Source: Izhakiella australiensis
Lineage (GTDB): Bacteria > Pseudomonadota > Gammaproteobacteria > Enterobacterales > Enterobacteriaceae
Assembly (NCBI RefSeq): GCF_002006995.1
Contig: NZ_MRUL01000012.1
Span: forward strand, 82,327-146,326
Reading direction: 5' to 3'
Length of the DNA stretch: 64,000 bases
This document shows, piece by piece, positions 22,510 to 31,292 of this stretch. Within the stretch, counting starts at the first letter, position 1. Each line of letters opens with the position of its first letter. The notes under the pieces are model-generated. The model did no database searches. It was not told the DNA's origin and worked only from the letters and a program-made list of their open reading frames with translations. A program made the translations under genes and the position numbers.

Positions 22510-22876
22510 CCGCTCAGAGGTATGGATGTGGGATCGCTCTCACATCCCATTATTGGATTTTCCTATAGAAGTAATAGATACATTTTTGTAACTTTTACCT
22601 GCATAACTGTAAAATACCCATACTGGAAAAAAGTGTTCTCAGCGCCCGTTATTACCCCGGTCACGCTTGATGAGGCAGCAAAATGTCAAAGCAGCATGGT
22701 CGGGCGCGGCGTCAAGGCATCGCAAAAAAAACCTTACTCTTGTCAGAGGAATTGCCCCCCGGTCATTTTCATTTCACCTCATCGGTTCTATAATGAGACG
22801 CAATTTCGTTCGGCAGGACCAGTAATGCCAATTTACAGCCCTAAAATGAACTGAAAAGTAACAGGACAATATCCGC
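22510..22876 (+). promoter_or_regulatory. fldA-fur intergenic region with the fur promoter; no intact uof
   Basis: A stem-loop (GGATGTG/CACATCC, about 22523-22549) follows fldA. A clear -10 TATAAT lies at 22789-22794 with a weak TTTTCA -35, predicting fur transcription near 22801. In E. coli this leader encodes the 28-codon peptide Uof, whose stop overlaps the fur start and mediates RyhB control. Here the matching ATG (22793) reaches a stop after 10 codons, and another 9-codon frame (22825-22854) ends 22 nt before fur. No frame overlaps the fur start. Confidence 0.6.
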
Positions 22877-23320
22877 ATGACTGACAACAACACCGCATTA
22901 AAGAAGGCCGGCCTGAAAGTCACACTTCCGCGACTGAAAATTCTGGAAGTGCTTCAGGAACCTGAGTCCCATCACGTCAGTGCGGAAGACTTGTATAAAC
23001 GTCTGATTGACATGGGTGAAGAGATTGGACTGGCAACGGTTTATCGCGTGCTTAACCAGTTCGATGACGCAGGAATCGTCACCCGCCATAATTTTGAAGG
23101 CGGCAAATCCGTTTTTGAACTGACTCAGCAGCATCACCATGACCACCTCATCTGCCTTGACTGCGGTAAGGTGATTGAGTTCAGCGATGAATCAATTGAA
23201 TCGCGCCAGCGTGAAATCGCTACGCGCCATGGCATTAAGCTAACCAACCACAGCCTTTATCTGTACGGCCACTGCGCCGAAGGCGACTGCCGCGAAGATG
23301 AATCGCTGCACGATCAGTAA
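22877..23320 (+). CDS. fur: Ferric uptake regulator
   Basis: Fur represses iron-acquisition genes when bound to Fe2+. The 147-residue protein (E. coli 148) has the winged-helix DNA-binding domain with LATVYRVLNQFDDAGIV, the metal-binding HHHDHLICLDCGKVIEF motif (residues about 88-104) with Cys93/Cys96-type zinc ligands, and a second CAEGDCRED cysteine pair near the C-terminus. It is followed by a strong terminator and then, unusually, by ratB. Confidence 0.98.
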   Translation: MTDNNTALKKAGLKVTLPRLKILEVLQEPESHHVSAEDLYKRLIDMGEEIGLATVYRVLNQFDDAGIVTRHNFEGGKSVFELTQQHHHDHLICLDCGKVIEFSDESIESRQREIATRHGIKLTNHSLYLYGHCAEGDCREDESLHDQ

Positions 23321-23335
23321 TTTTTTGCACAGTGT

Positions 23336-23363
23336 AAAAAACCGGCCCAGGCCGGTTTTTTTT
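23336..23363. terminator. Bidirectional terminator between fur and ratB
   Basis: AAAAAACCGGCC and GGCCGGTTTTTT form a long near-perfect palindrome, with A and T runs on both sides, placed between convergent fur (plus) and ratB (minus). Confidence 0.92.
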
Positions 23364-23386
23364 ATCGCGTTAAACTCTGCGCCACC

Positions 23387-23674
23387 TTATTTTTTAGCCG
23401 CGCGCTCGGCGCGCTGACGGCGCAGCTCTTTCGGGTCAGCAAGCAGCGGCCGGTAAATCTCCACCCGATCGCCGGCGTCCAGCGTATCAGTCAGCTTCAC
23501 CGGGCGGCTAAAAACGCCCACTTTATTCTGACTAAGGTCAATCTCGGGCCGTAGTTCAAGGATGCCGGAGCGCTGGATTGCCTCGGCCACGGTGGCGCCC
23601 TGCGCCACTTTTACCGTATACAGATACTGTTTTTCCGGCAGGGCATAAACCACCTCAACGGCAATATCAGACAC
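23387..23674 (-). CDS. ratB: RatB, RnfH-family ubiquitin-like protein
   Basis: RatB (YfjF) is a small ubiquitin-fold protein of the RnfH family paired with RatA; its function is unsettled. Start is a GTG at 23674 that overlaps the end of ratA by 8 nt, giving 95 residues (E. coli 96); upstream codons in the frame belong to ratA sequence read out of frame. Conserved segments are [21 protein letters not shown] and [22 protein letters not shown]. Confidence 0.93.
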   Translation of the reverse strand: MSDIAVEVVYALPEKQYLYTVKVAQGATVAEAIQRSGILELRPEIDLSQNKVGVFSRPVKLTDTLDAGDRVEIYRPLLADPKELRRQRAERAAKK

Positions 23675-24101
23675 TGTAAACCTCTTTGGCACGCTGGGTA
23701 AATGCCTGCACCATGCTACCTGCCAGCTCCTTAAAGATGCGTCCGAAAGCCAGCTCGACCAGCATATTGGTGAATTCAAACTCAAGATTGAGCTCCACCT
23801 TGCAGGCATCCTCGCTCAGGGAAACGAAACGCCAGCCGCCGGTGAGCTTGCGAAAAGGCCCATCGACCAGCTGCATCTGAATACTTTGATTATCTACCAG
23901 CGTGTTGCGCGTTACGAAGGTTTTACTGATGCCGGCTTTTGAAACGTCCACCGCCGCTGTCATTTGCTGCTGACTGGCATCAAGCACGCGACTTCCGGTA
24001 CAGCCCGGAAGGAACTGGGGATAGGAACCCACATCGTTAACCAGTTTATACATTTGTTCAGCGCTGTAAGGAACCAGTGCAGAACGACTAATCTGGGACA
24101 T
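23667..24101 (-). CDS. ratA: RatA, START/coenzyme Q-binding-like protein
   Basis: RatA (YfjG) is a polyketide-cyclase/START-fold protein related to mitochondrial Coq10; in E. coli it was reported to bind 50S subunits and block 70S association, though other work favours a quinone-related role. Start [13 protein letters not shown] has an AGGA site 6 nt upstream, giving 144 residues. It is divergent from smpB, as in E. coli. In E. coli the operon continues with bamE nearby, which is absent here. Confidence 0.94.
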   Translation of the reverse strand: MSQISRSALVPYSAEQMYKLVNDVGSYPQFLPGCTGSRVLDASQQQMTAAVDVSKAGISKTFVTRNTLVDNQSIQMQLVDGPFRKLTGGWRFVSLSEDACKVELNLEFEFTNMLVELAFGRIFKELAGSMVQAFTQRAKEVYSV

Positions 24102-24259
24102 AACCATTCCTGTTGAACATTAATTGTAAAATAATACCATCGACCCGATGTAAACAAAAATTCCGCACCTGATGGAGCGTGCTAGAATACGCTGCTATCC
24201 CGCCCCGGTTGGTTCAGGGGATGCCATTTGAACCTGCTTCAGGTAGACTACGTTTCACT

Positions 24260-24742
24260 ATGACAAAGAAAAAAGCACATAAACCCGGTTCAGCCACCAT
24301 TGCTCTGAACAAACGCGCCCGCCATGAATATTTCATCGAAGAAGAGTTTGAAGCGGGGCTTTCGCTGCAAGGATGGGAAGTAAAATCATTACGCGCTGGC
24401 AAAGCAAATATTAGCGACAGCTACATCCTGCTGCGCGAAGGCGAAGCCTATCTTTTTGGCTCAACCTTCCAGCCGCTTTCGGTTGCCTCATCACATATCG
24501 TTTGTGACCCAACCCGCAGCCGTAAATTGCTGCTTAAGCAGCGCGAGCTGGATTCGCTTTACGGCCGCGTAAACCGCGAAGGCTATACCGTCGTCGCCCT
24601 GTCCATGTACTGGAAAAATGCATGGGCCAAACTGAAAATTGGCGTAGCGCGCGGTAAAAAAGAGCACGATAAGCGCGATGACATTAAAGATCGCGAGTGG
24701 AAGCTGGATAAAGCACGCATTATGAAGAACGCCAACCGCTAA
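24260..24742 (+). CDS. smpB: SsrA-binding protein SmpB
   Basis: SmpB binds tmRNA and fills the decoding centre during rescue of stalled ribosomes. The start at [10 protein letters not shown] gives 160 residues, identical in length to E. coli; 27 upstream codons in the frame are not conserved. The OB-fold core ([20 protein letters not shown]) and the basic C-terminal tail ([18 protein letters not shown]) needed for accommodation are present. It lies 47 nt upstream of ssrA. Confidence 0.98.
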   Translation: MTKKKAHKPGSATIALNKRARHEYFIEEEFEAGLSLQGWEVKSLRAGKANISDSYILLREGEAYLFGSTFQPLSVASSHIVCDPTRSRKLLLKQRELDSLYGRVNREGYTVVALSMYWKNAWAKLKIGVARGKKEHDKRDDIKDREWKLDKARIMKNANR

Positions 24743-24789
24743 GTCGCTGGCGTTGCCATATAGTTTTTTGCTATACTACTCGTCTACTT

Positions 24790-25170
24790 GGGGCTGATTC
24801 TGGATTCGACGGGATTTGCGAAGCCCAAGGAGCATGCCGAGGGGCGGTTTGCCTCGTAAAAAGCCGCAAAAAAATAGTCGCAAATAACGACGAATTTGCA
24901 CCTGCTGCGCTCGCAGCTTAATCAGCCTAAGAAACTGAAGGTGTCCTCTCTCCCTAGCCTCCGCTCTTAGGACGGGGATCAAGAGAGGTCAAACCCAAAA
25001 GAGATCGCGTGGATGCCCTGCCTGGGGTTGAAGCGTTAAATCCAATCAGGCTAGTCAGTTAGTAGCGTGTCCGTCCGCAGCTAACCGGCAAATGTAAAGA
25101 CTGGACTAAGCATGTAGTGCCGACGGTGTAGTAATTTCGGACGCGGGTTCAACTCCCGCCAGCTCCACCA
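24790..25170 (+). ncRNA. ssrA: Transfer-messenger RNA (tmRNA)
   Basis: The gene starts GGGGCUGAUUCUGGAUUCGA and ends with the T-arm GGTTCAACTCCCGCCAGCTCCACCA-type tRNA-Ala end, with CCA encoded (25168-25170). The resume codon GCA (24880) follows the conserved TAGTC, and the tag frame 24880-24921 encodes ANNDEFAPAALAA then TAA. The tag has 13 codons against 10 in E. coli (ANDENYALAA) but keeps the ALAA proteolysis signal. The RNA is about 381 nt against 363 nt in E. coli. Its 3' end is a common phage and island attachment site. Confidence 0.97.
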
Positions 25171-25214
25171 AAATTCTCCATCGGTGATTACCAGAGTCAT
25201 CCGATGAAGTCCTG

Positions 25215-25249
25215 AAAGCCCGCACGGCGCAAGCCCTGCGGGCTTTTTT
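25215..25249 (+). terminator. Terminator downstream of ssrA
   Basis: AAAGCCCGC (25215-25223) pairs with GCGGGCTTT (25238-25246), and six T residues follow. It ends the tmRNA precursor transcript before the integrase remnant. Confidence 0.85.
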
Positions 25250-25304
25250 GTGCCCTCAATTTGTCCCGCGAAGTCTGATGCCAACTAATTAAATCCGAAC
25301 CTTT

Positions 25305-25355
25305 TAGGCCCATTGATAGGCCCAACGAAAAGCTCTATTGTTTTCGTTGGGCCTA
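25305..25355. repeat. Perfect 15-bp inverted repeat with TAGGCCCA copies before the integrase
   Basis: TAGGCCCAACGAAAA (25317-25331) and its exact reverse complement (25341-25355) flank a 9-nt spacer. A further direct copy of TAGGCCCA lies at 25305-25312. The structure is 20 nt upstream of the integrase start. Candidate roles are integrase arm-binding sites, an operator of int, or a terminator that insulates int from ssrA transcription; no T tract favours the last. Confidence 0.75.
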
Positions 25356-25374
25356 AACGCATGGAGACTCCCCC

Positions 25375-25848
25375 ATGGCAAGAAAAACCAAGCCGTTAAC
25401 CGATACGGAAATCAAAGCCGCCAAACCTAAAGATGCCGATTACCAGCTGTATGATGGCGACGGGCTTACTCTATTAATCAAGTCCAGCGGTAGTAAGCTC
25501 TGGCAGTTCCGTTACTACCGGCCTCTAACCAAGCAGCGAACCAAACAGAGCTTCGGTGCCTCCCCTGCAGTCTCGCTTTCTGATGCACGTAAACTCAGAG
25601 CCGAATCTAAAGTTTTATTGGCGAAAGACATTGATCCCCAAGAACATCAGAAAGAACAGGTCAGAAATTCAGAAGAGGCCAAAATCAACACTTTCTTGTT
25701 AGTTGCCGAACGTTGGTGGAATGTGAAGAAAGCCAGCGTAACAGAGGACTATGCCGACGACATCTGGCCTTCGCGTTATCAGATCAAAAAAACCGAAAAT
25801 CTCCTTATGAACAGGATGCAGCCAGAGAAGCTGGATAAAATAGGATAA
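25375..25848 (+). pseudogene. Truncated P4-type tyrosine integrase
   Basis: The first ~130 residues match P4-family integrases: an N-terminal DUF4102 arm-binding domain (KPLTDTEIKAAKPKDADYQLYDGDGLTLLI, described as residues 6-35, then WQFRYYRP) and the start of the core-binding domain. After about residue 130 the similarity ends and an unrelated tail of about 27 residues runs to a stop at 157. The catalytic domain with its Arg-His-Arg-Tyr residues (family length about 400) is missing, so this is a deletion remnant. It lies next to ssrA, the usual target of such enzymes. Confidence 0.88.
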
Positions 25849-25935
25849 AACATGGCTATGTTTACCCGCTCCCTGGCAAAATGTATTATTCCCTGTATAG
25901 GCAGCAACGGACGATAAGACAAGGAATGTATCACG

Positions 25936-26784
25936 ATGGCCGCACTACAGCTTCCCTGCACCATATTCAAAACCCAAAACTGGATGGACGATTATAGCGC
26001 CAGAGATATGCGCTACGGGGATCTAACTGAAATACAGTTAAAAACACATTACGGGTTGAATTACATTTCTGATCGAGCTGATCCCTGGACATTGACCAAG
26101 CATTCTGCCTTTGATAATCCACGCTCCATGTTCTGCTGTAGTATGCGTCCGGCAGGCGATAAGATTACTCGAGAGCAGTGCGCCACTATCCTGTTTGATG
26201 AATTCCGCATGTTATCCCGTCAGTTTTCGCTGTATGGGCCATACCGATATTTGATCGAAAAGATGATCACTCATATGCAGTATCGCAACGGTGCACCCTT
26301 CCGGGATATATCGCTGGACAGAGCGTTGAAGGAGCAAATAGTTAGAGATACTTCCAGTGAAAACAGTACACGTTTGCGATTAGATAAAGCCTTTAATACG
26401 TTTATTGACTGGGATAATAAAAATTACCCTATGAAAAATAAAGATGACTTACGTAAAGCGATAGCTTTCGGGAAACTCCCTAAATTTGACAGGCTCAAAG
26501 ATAATTTTAACGGCATGGGCATAACTGTTCACGATACATGGGCAACCCACATTACTTTAAAGACTTTACAGATCGATAATGAGCGCTACCGGGCAGTAGT
26601 ACATTATAAAGTACAAGACCACTTTGGTTTGGATGATGATGACATTTTAAAAGAGAAATTTCGCACTTTTAATTTCTTCCGCATCTGGTTTTTGCTCCAG
26701 CGGTACAAGTTATTTGGCTACAAGCCTTTTATGACCAATATGGAAGCGACAGTGGAAATAACAGGAGGACGTCACGATGTGTAA
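25936..26784 (+). CDS. DUF3289 family protein, candidate secreted toxin/effector
   Basis: The 282-residue protein resembles the enterobacterial DUF3289 family (MAALQLPCTIFKTQN start, SAFDNPRSMFCC, GMGITVHDTWATHI, QDHFGLDDDDI, KPFMTNMEATVEITGGRHD end). No signal peptide or membrane segment is visible. A ribosome site (AAGGAA) precedes the ATG. The last 8 nt overlap the next gene, a DUF943 membrane protein. DUF3289 and DUF943 genes commonly neighbour each other in Erwiniaceae and relatives, often near type VI secretion genes, so a toxin/immunity pair is inferred; no activity is proven and no secretion gene is in the window. The locus is distinctly AT-rich. Confidence 0.72.
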   Translation: MAALQLPCTIFKTQNWMDDYSARDMRYGDLTEIQLKTHYGLNYISDRADPWTLTKHSAFDNPRSMFCCSMRPAGDKITREQCATILFDEFRMLSRQFSLYGPYRYLIEKMITHMQYRNGAPFRDISLDRALKEQIVRDTSSENSTRLRLDKAFNTFIDWDNKNYPMKNKDDLRKAIAFGKLPKFDRLKDNFNGMGITVHDTWATHITLKTLQIDNERYRAVVHYKVQDHFGLDDDDILKEKFRTFNFFRIWFLLQRYKLFGYKPFMTNMEATVEITGGRHDV

Positions 26785-27238
26785 AAATAAGAAGGTTATT
26801 TTTTATCTGTTGCTCTTCTTTTGTATAGCTCTGAGCTACATTCTCTGGCTAACATTACGTCCAGTAAGAATTGTGGAAGTTCATAAAGACGGTAACTATA
26901 GCTCTGTTTTAGTAAAGAATTTCCCGATTACGGACAAAGGAAAAATAGAATGGTGGTTTAAAAACAAAGACATGCTTAAAAAAAAATATGGCATCCCAAC
27001 ACCAGATAGCGATGGCTTTTTTGAAGTTATTTTTTGGTATTTTGGCGATGGATATAAAGAGACCGATGGCTATGATTATTTATGTTTTGGCGATATGAAG
27101 CCGCCGATAAATTGCATTGAAAAAGATAAGGCCTTCACTGTCTGGAATGACAGGAGTAAACATATACTTTTTGGCGTTAATGATGGGTTCTATCGTACAA
27201 AGGAAAATGGTGAAATGGTGAAAATCAAAGACAAATAA
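26777..27238 (+). CDS. DUF943 family membrane protein, candidate immunity protein (copy 1)
   Basis: The 153-residue protein has one N-terminal membrane segment (about residues 8-26) followed by LRPVRIVEVH and a periplasmic-type domain with IEWWFKNKDMLKKKYGIP, YFGDGYKETDGYDYLCF and a conserved CxxD-like pair (LCFGDM, NCIEKD). This is the DUF943 pattern. Its ATG overlaps the stop of the DUF3289 gene (ATGTGTAA), with GGAGGA inside the upstream gene, so translation is coupled as expected of an effector and its protector. The immunity role is inferred. Confidence 0.75.
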   Translation: MCKNKKVIFYLLLFFCIALSYILWLTLRPVRIVEVHKDGNYSSVLVKNFPITDKGKIEWWFKNKDMLKKKYGIPTPDSDGFFEVIFWYFGDGYKETDGYDYLCFGDMKPPINCIEKDKAFTVWNDRSKHILFGVNDGFYRTKENGEMVKIKDK

Positions 27239-27304
27239 TTACCTCACCTCTCGCGTAGAGACTGCAACAAAATCATTCTCCTGTCCGGCCTACACCAGCA
27301 TTGA

Positions 27305-27385
27305 TCTCTTCCCTTTAAGCCGTTCATGACCAATATGGAAGCCACCATAGAAATTGCTGGAGGACGCGATGACAGTAAAAAATAA
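27305..27385 (+). pseudogene. Relict 3' end of a second DUF3289 gene
   Basis: From 27317 the frame reads KPFMTNMEATIEIAGGRDD, nearly identical to the C-terminus of the intact DUF3289 protein (KPFMTNMEATVEITGGRHD), then stops at 27383-27385. A TGA at 27302 closes the frame upstream, so only about 25 codons survive. The relict overlaps the start of the second DUF943 gene just as the intact gene overlaps the first, showing that a whole effector-immunity unit was duplicated or acquired and the effector body lost. Confidence 0.85.
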
Positions 27386-27845
27386 AAAAATCTTGATTTT
27401 GGTTTTCCTGACTGGCTGTGTTCTGCTGGGTTACTGGCTTTGGATATCACTGCGCCCGGTAAAGGTTGTTGCGGTTCATGACAACGGTAATCATAGCTAT
27501 GTTTTAGTCAAGAGTTTCCCTCTGACAGATAAGGGGAAAATAAACTGGTGGCTAAAAAATAAAGATATACTGAAAGAAAAATATGACATCCCTCAACCAA
27601 AAAAAGATGGTAATTTTACTGTGATTTTCTGGTTATTCGGCGATGGCTATAAAGAAACAGATGGTTATGACAGGCTATGCTTTGATGATATGCCACCACC
27701 GCTAAACTGTATTGATAAAGATGCTGTTTTCTCTGTCAGTAATAGCAAGAATTTAGGCACAATCTTTACAACGTATGATGGTAAATATCAGCCACAAAAA
27801 AACGGCGATATAGTTAGGTTCACAGATGAATTTGAGTTTAAATAA
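27369..27845 (+). CDS. DUF943 family membrane protein, candidate immunity protein (copy 2)
   Basis: The 158-residue protein parallels copy 1: a membrane segment (about residues 8-26), LRPVKVVAVH, INWWLKNKDILKEKYDIP, LFGDGYKETDGYDRLCFDDM and NCIDKD. By eye the two copies share a little over half of their residues, so they are diverged paralogs rather than a recent duplication and may protect against different effectors. The ATG at 27369, with GGAGGA upstream, is chosen by analogy with copy 1; five further in-frame codons upstream are unlikely. It is an orphan, lacking an intact effector. Confidence 0.75.
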   Translation: MTVKNKKILILVFLTGCVLLGYWLWISLRPVKVVAVHDNGNHSYVLVKSFPLTDKGKINWWLKNKDILKEKYDIPQPKKDGNFTVIFWLFGDGYKETDGYDRLCFDDMPPPLNCIDKDAVFSVSNSKNLGTIFTTYDGKYQPQKNGDIVRFTDEFEFK

Positions 27846-28049
27846 TCCCCTATCTGAAATGTAGCAAAATCCCCAAGAGGCTATCTTGACTGAGAGAAAA
27901 GCGGTAACGCCTAACTAACCGCCTGCCTCAACTTCTTGTCGGTGAAATTACCCCTGAATTTTTTAGACTTGACGCCATGAAGTGGTTTACTGAATTTGGC
28001 CACCTGAATAGAGGTGATATGATCACCTCAGAACAACACAGGTGTCCCA

Positions 28050-29218
<1,169 letters not shown>

Positions 29219-29259
29219 CCGCTTCAGTGTAGCTTCTAACCCTTGCGAGTAATCCATCC

Positions 29260-30165
29260 TCACTCCACCTGGCTAATATACTGCTGCATTCCTTCAGCCA
29301 AAATATCGAAGACGGCTTTGCAGCAACGACTATTGCGCAGGTCTTCATGCATAACCACCCACGTATCAAGATAGTAAGAGAAGTAATCGGCGAGTAGCCT
29401 CTGCAGCGGAATATATCGATTGGCAAGCTGTAACTGGCATATGCCAATACCTGCACCGGCGCGAATCAAATTCAATTGCGCCACGTCGCTGTCGGTGTGC
29501 AGGGAAAAGATATCACGGGTTAACAGGGGATAGCGCTGCTGTGCCTCACGGATATAGGGCGTGTCCTGATCAAATCCCACCAGTGAATGCGCCCGCAGAT
29601 CTTCAGGCGTTTCAGGCGAACCATGCCGGGCAAGATATGCAGCCGACGCGTATATGCCAAGCTCAATACTGCCAATACGGCGCGCGATTAATTGCTCCTG
29701 CTGCGGCGCTGTCATGCGTATCGCAATATCGGCTTCCCTGTGCAGCAAATCCTGCAGTCGGTTAGATAAAACTAATTCAATCACAATCTGCGGATAAGCT
29801 TCCCTGATTCGGGCGATAAGAGACGGCAGTACCTCGATGCCAATAACTTCGCTGGCAGCGACACGGACGACGCCACGCAGGGTTGTGCCGTTGCGACTAA
29901 AGTTGGTGGCGGTACGCGTCAATGCACTGGCGGTGCTTTCCATCGTTTCAGCGAGTCCCCGTAACGCCAGCGCTGCATCGGTAGCCAGCAAGCCAGTCTG
30001 AGAGCGGGTAAACAATACCTGATCCAGCGCGGACTCCAGCGCGGCGATATGACGTCCGGCGGTGGGTTGTGTAATTGCAAGCACGCGTGATGCGCCGGAG
30101 AGCGATCCCTCTCTTAGCACAGCCAGAAATGTTCGGTACCACTCCCAGGGAATCGGTTTTGACAT
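29260..30165 (-). CDS. LysR-family transcriptional regulator
   Basis: The 301-residue protein starts MSKPIPWEWYRTFLAVLREGS, a standard LysR helix-turn-helix opening (SGASRVLAITQPTAGRHIAALE), followed by the effector-binding domain (GVVRVAASEVIGIEVLPSLI, LSNRLQDLLHREADIAIRM). The frame extends 23 codons further upstream but those residues do not fit the family. It is divergent from the SDR-like gene at 30262 and probably controls it; a perfect palindrome overlaps its start codon. The target pathway is not recognisable. Confidence 0.88.
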   Translation of the reverse strand: MSKPIPWEWYRTFLAVLREGSLSGASRVLAITQPTAGRHIAALESALDQVLFTRSQTGLLATDAALALRGLAETMESTASALTRTATNFSRNGTTLRGVVRVAASEVIGIEVLPSLIARIREAYPQIVIELVLSNRLQDLLHREADIAIRMTAPQQEQLIARRIGSIELGIYASAAYLARHGSPETPEDLRAHSLVGFDQDTPYIREAQQRYPLLTRDIFSLHTDSDVAQLNLIRAGAGIGICQLQLANRYIPLQRLLADYFSYYLDTWVVMHEDLRNSRCCKAVFDILAEGMQQYISQVE

Positions 30166-30177
30166 ACAAATTTGTAT
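30164..30177. promoter_or_regulatory. Palindrome ATACAAATTTGTAT, candidate LysR operator
   Basis: A perfect 14-bp palindrome overlaps the start codon of the LysR gene in the 96-bp gap to the divergent reductase gene. Its symmetry and location fit an autoregulatory LysR-type site; this is inferred from pattern and position only. Confidence 0.5.
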
Positions 30178-30261
30178 AGATGATAGGTTATGATATGCAA
30201 TTCCATTTAGCACTAGCTGTACGTAGCCTGTCAAGCCGCAATCAGCACAGGGCTAATAAAG

Positions 30262-31263
30262 ATGGAAACCAAAGGCAAGGTTTTAATTCTCGGCGCCACG
30301 GGCGGCATTGGCAGCGAAACTGCACGCCGGCTGATAGAGGAAAAGTGGGATGTTCGGGCACTAAAACGTGGGTTACAAGGCAGTGAACAGCGGAATGGTA
30401 TTCAATGGACACCGGGCGATGTGCTCGATCCGGAACAGGTCAAGGCAGCGGCGTCGGGCTGTGATGTGATTGTTCATGCGGTCAACCCGCCAGGCTACCG
30501 GAACTGGAAAGGCTTGGTGTTGCCTATGGTGCGTAACACCATTAAGGCAGCCGAGCAAAATAACGCCCTGATTGTTCTTCCCGGCACGCTGTATAACTAT
30601 GGTCCGGACGCCTTTCCGCTGATACGAGAAAACGCCCGACAAAGGCCGCTGACAAGAAAAGGCGCGATACGCGTTGAAATGGAGCAGGAGCTGGCAGCCT
30701 GGTCACAGCGGGGTGGGCGGGTATTAATCGTCCGTGCGGGTGATTTTTTTGGCCCCCATGCCGGCAATAACTGGTTTTCACAAGGATTGGTCAAGCCCGG
30801 CAGCCTGCCGACTGTGATTAACAATCCAGGTACGCCCGGCATTGGCCATCAGTGGGCCTATCTGCCTGATATGGCAGCAACGGTCGCGGCCCTGCTCGCC
30901 CGACGCGACGAGCTTGAACCTTTTGCCTGCTTCCAAATGCAAGGTCATTGGGATCCTGACGGCAGCACAATGTCCCGTGCGATTCAGCGCACCGTAGCCA
31001 GTTATGGCGGTGCGGCAAAAATACAGTCATTTCCCTGGTGGCTCACGTATCTGGCCGCGCCTTTCAGTACAACCCTGCGCGAGATTTTGGAAATGCGCTA
31101 TCTGTGGCGTCAGCCGGTACGCATGGATAACACCAAGCTCGTGACGTTCTTAGGCGCAGAGCCGCATACTCCGCTGGATGAAGCCATCGAGACAACGCTG
31201 CAGGGGTTAGGCTGCATCCGGCATGCAGCGAGGCCGCGTCCACCACTGGCGGGCAGCCGGTAA
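30262..31263 (+). CDS. NAD(P)-dependent epimerase/dehydratase-like protein
   Basis: The 333-residue protein has an N-terminal Rossmann fold (KVLILGATGGIGSETARRLI) with the extended-SDR glycine motif, and a central LYNYGPDAFPLIRENA segment where the catalytic Tyr of such enzymes is expected. It resembles NAD-dependent epimerase/dehydratase or NmrA-like reductases. Substrate is unknown. It is divergent from the LysR gene at 29260, which probably regulates it. Confidence 0.82.
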   Translation: METKGKVLILGATGGIGSETARRLIEEKWDVRALKRGLQGSEQRNGIQWTPGDVLDPEQVKAAASGCDVIVHAVNPPGYRNWKGLVLPMVRNTIKAAEQNNALIVLPGTLYNYGPDAFPLIRENARQRPLTRKGAIRVEMEQELAAWSQRGGRVLIVRAGDFFGPHAGNNWFSQGLVKPGSLPTVINNPGTPGIGHQWAYLPDMAATVAALLARRDELEPFACFQMQGHWDPDGSTMSRAIQRTVASYGGAAKIQSFPWWLTYLAAPFSTTLREILEMRYLWRQPVRMDNTKLVTFLGAEPHTPLDEAIETTLQGLGCIRHAARPRPPLAGSR

Positions 31264-31292
31264 ATAATAAAGCGCCGCCGACCACCCCAAAC

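Noticed and set aside
22522..22854. 110-codon frame between fldA and fur
   Set aside because: It spans the fldA hairpin and the fur promoter, has unusual composition and resembles nothing; only the last short part could be a leader peptide.
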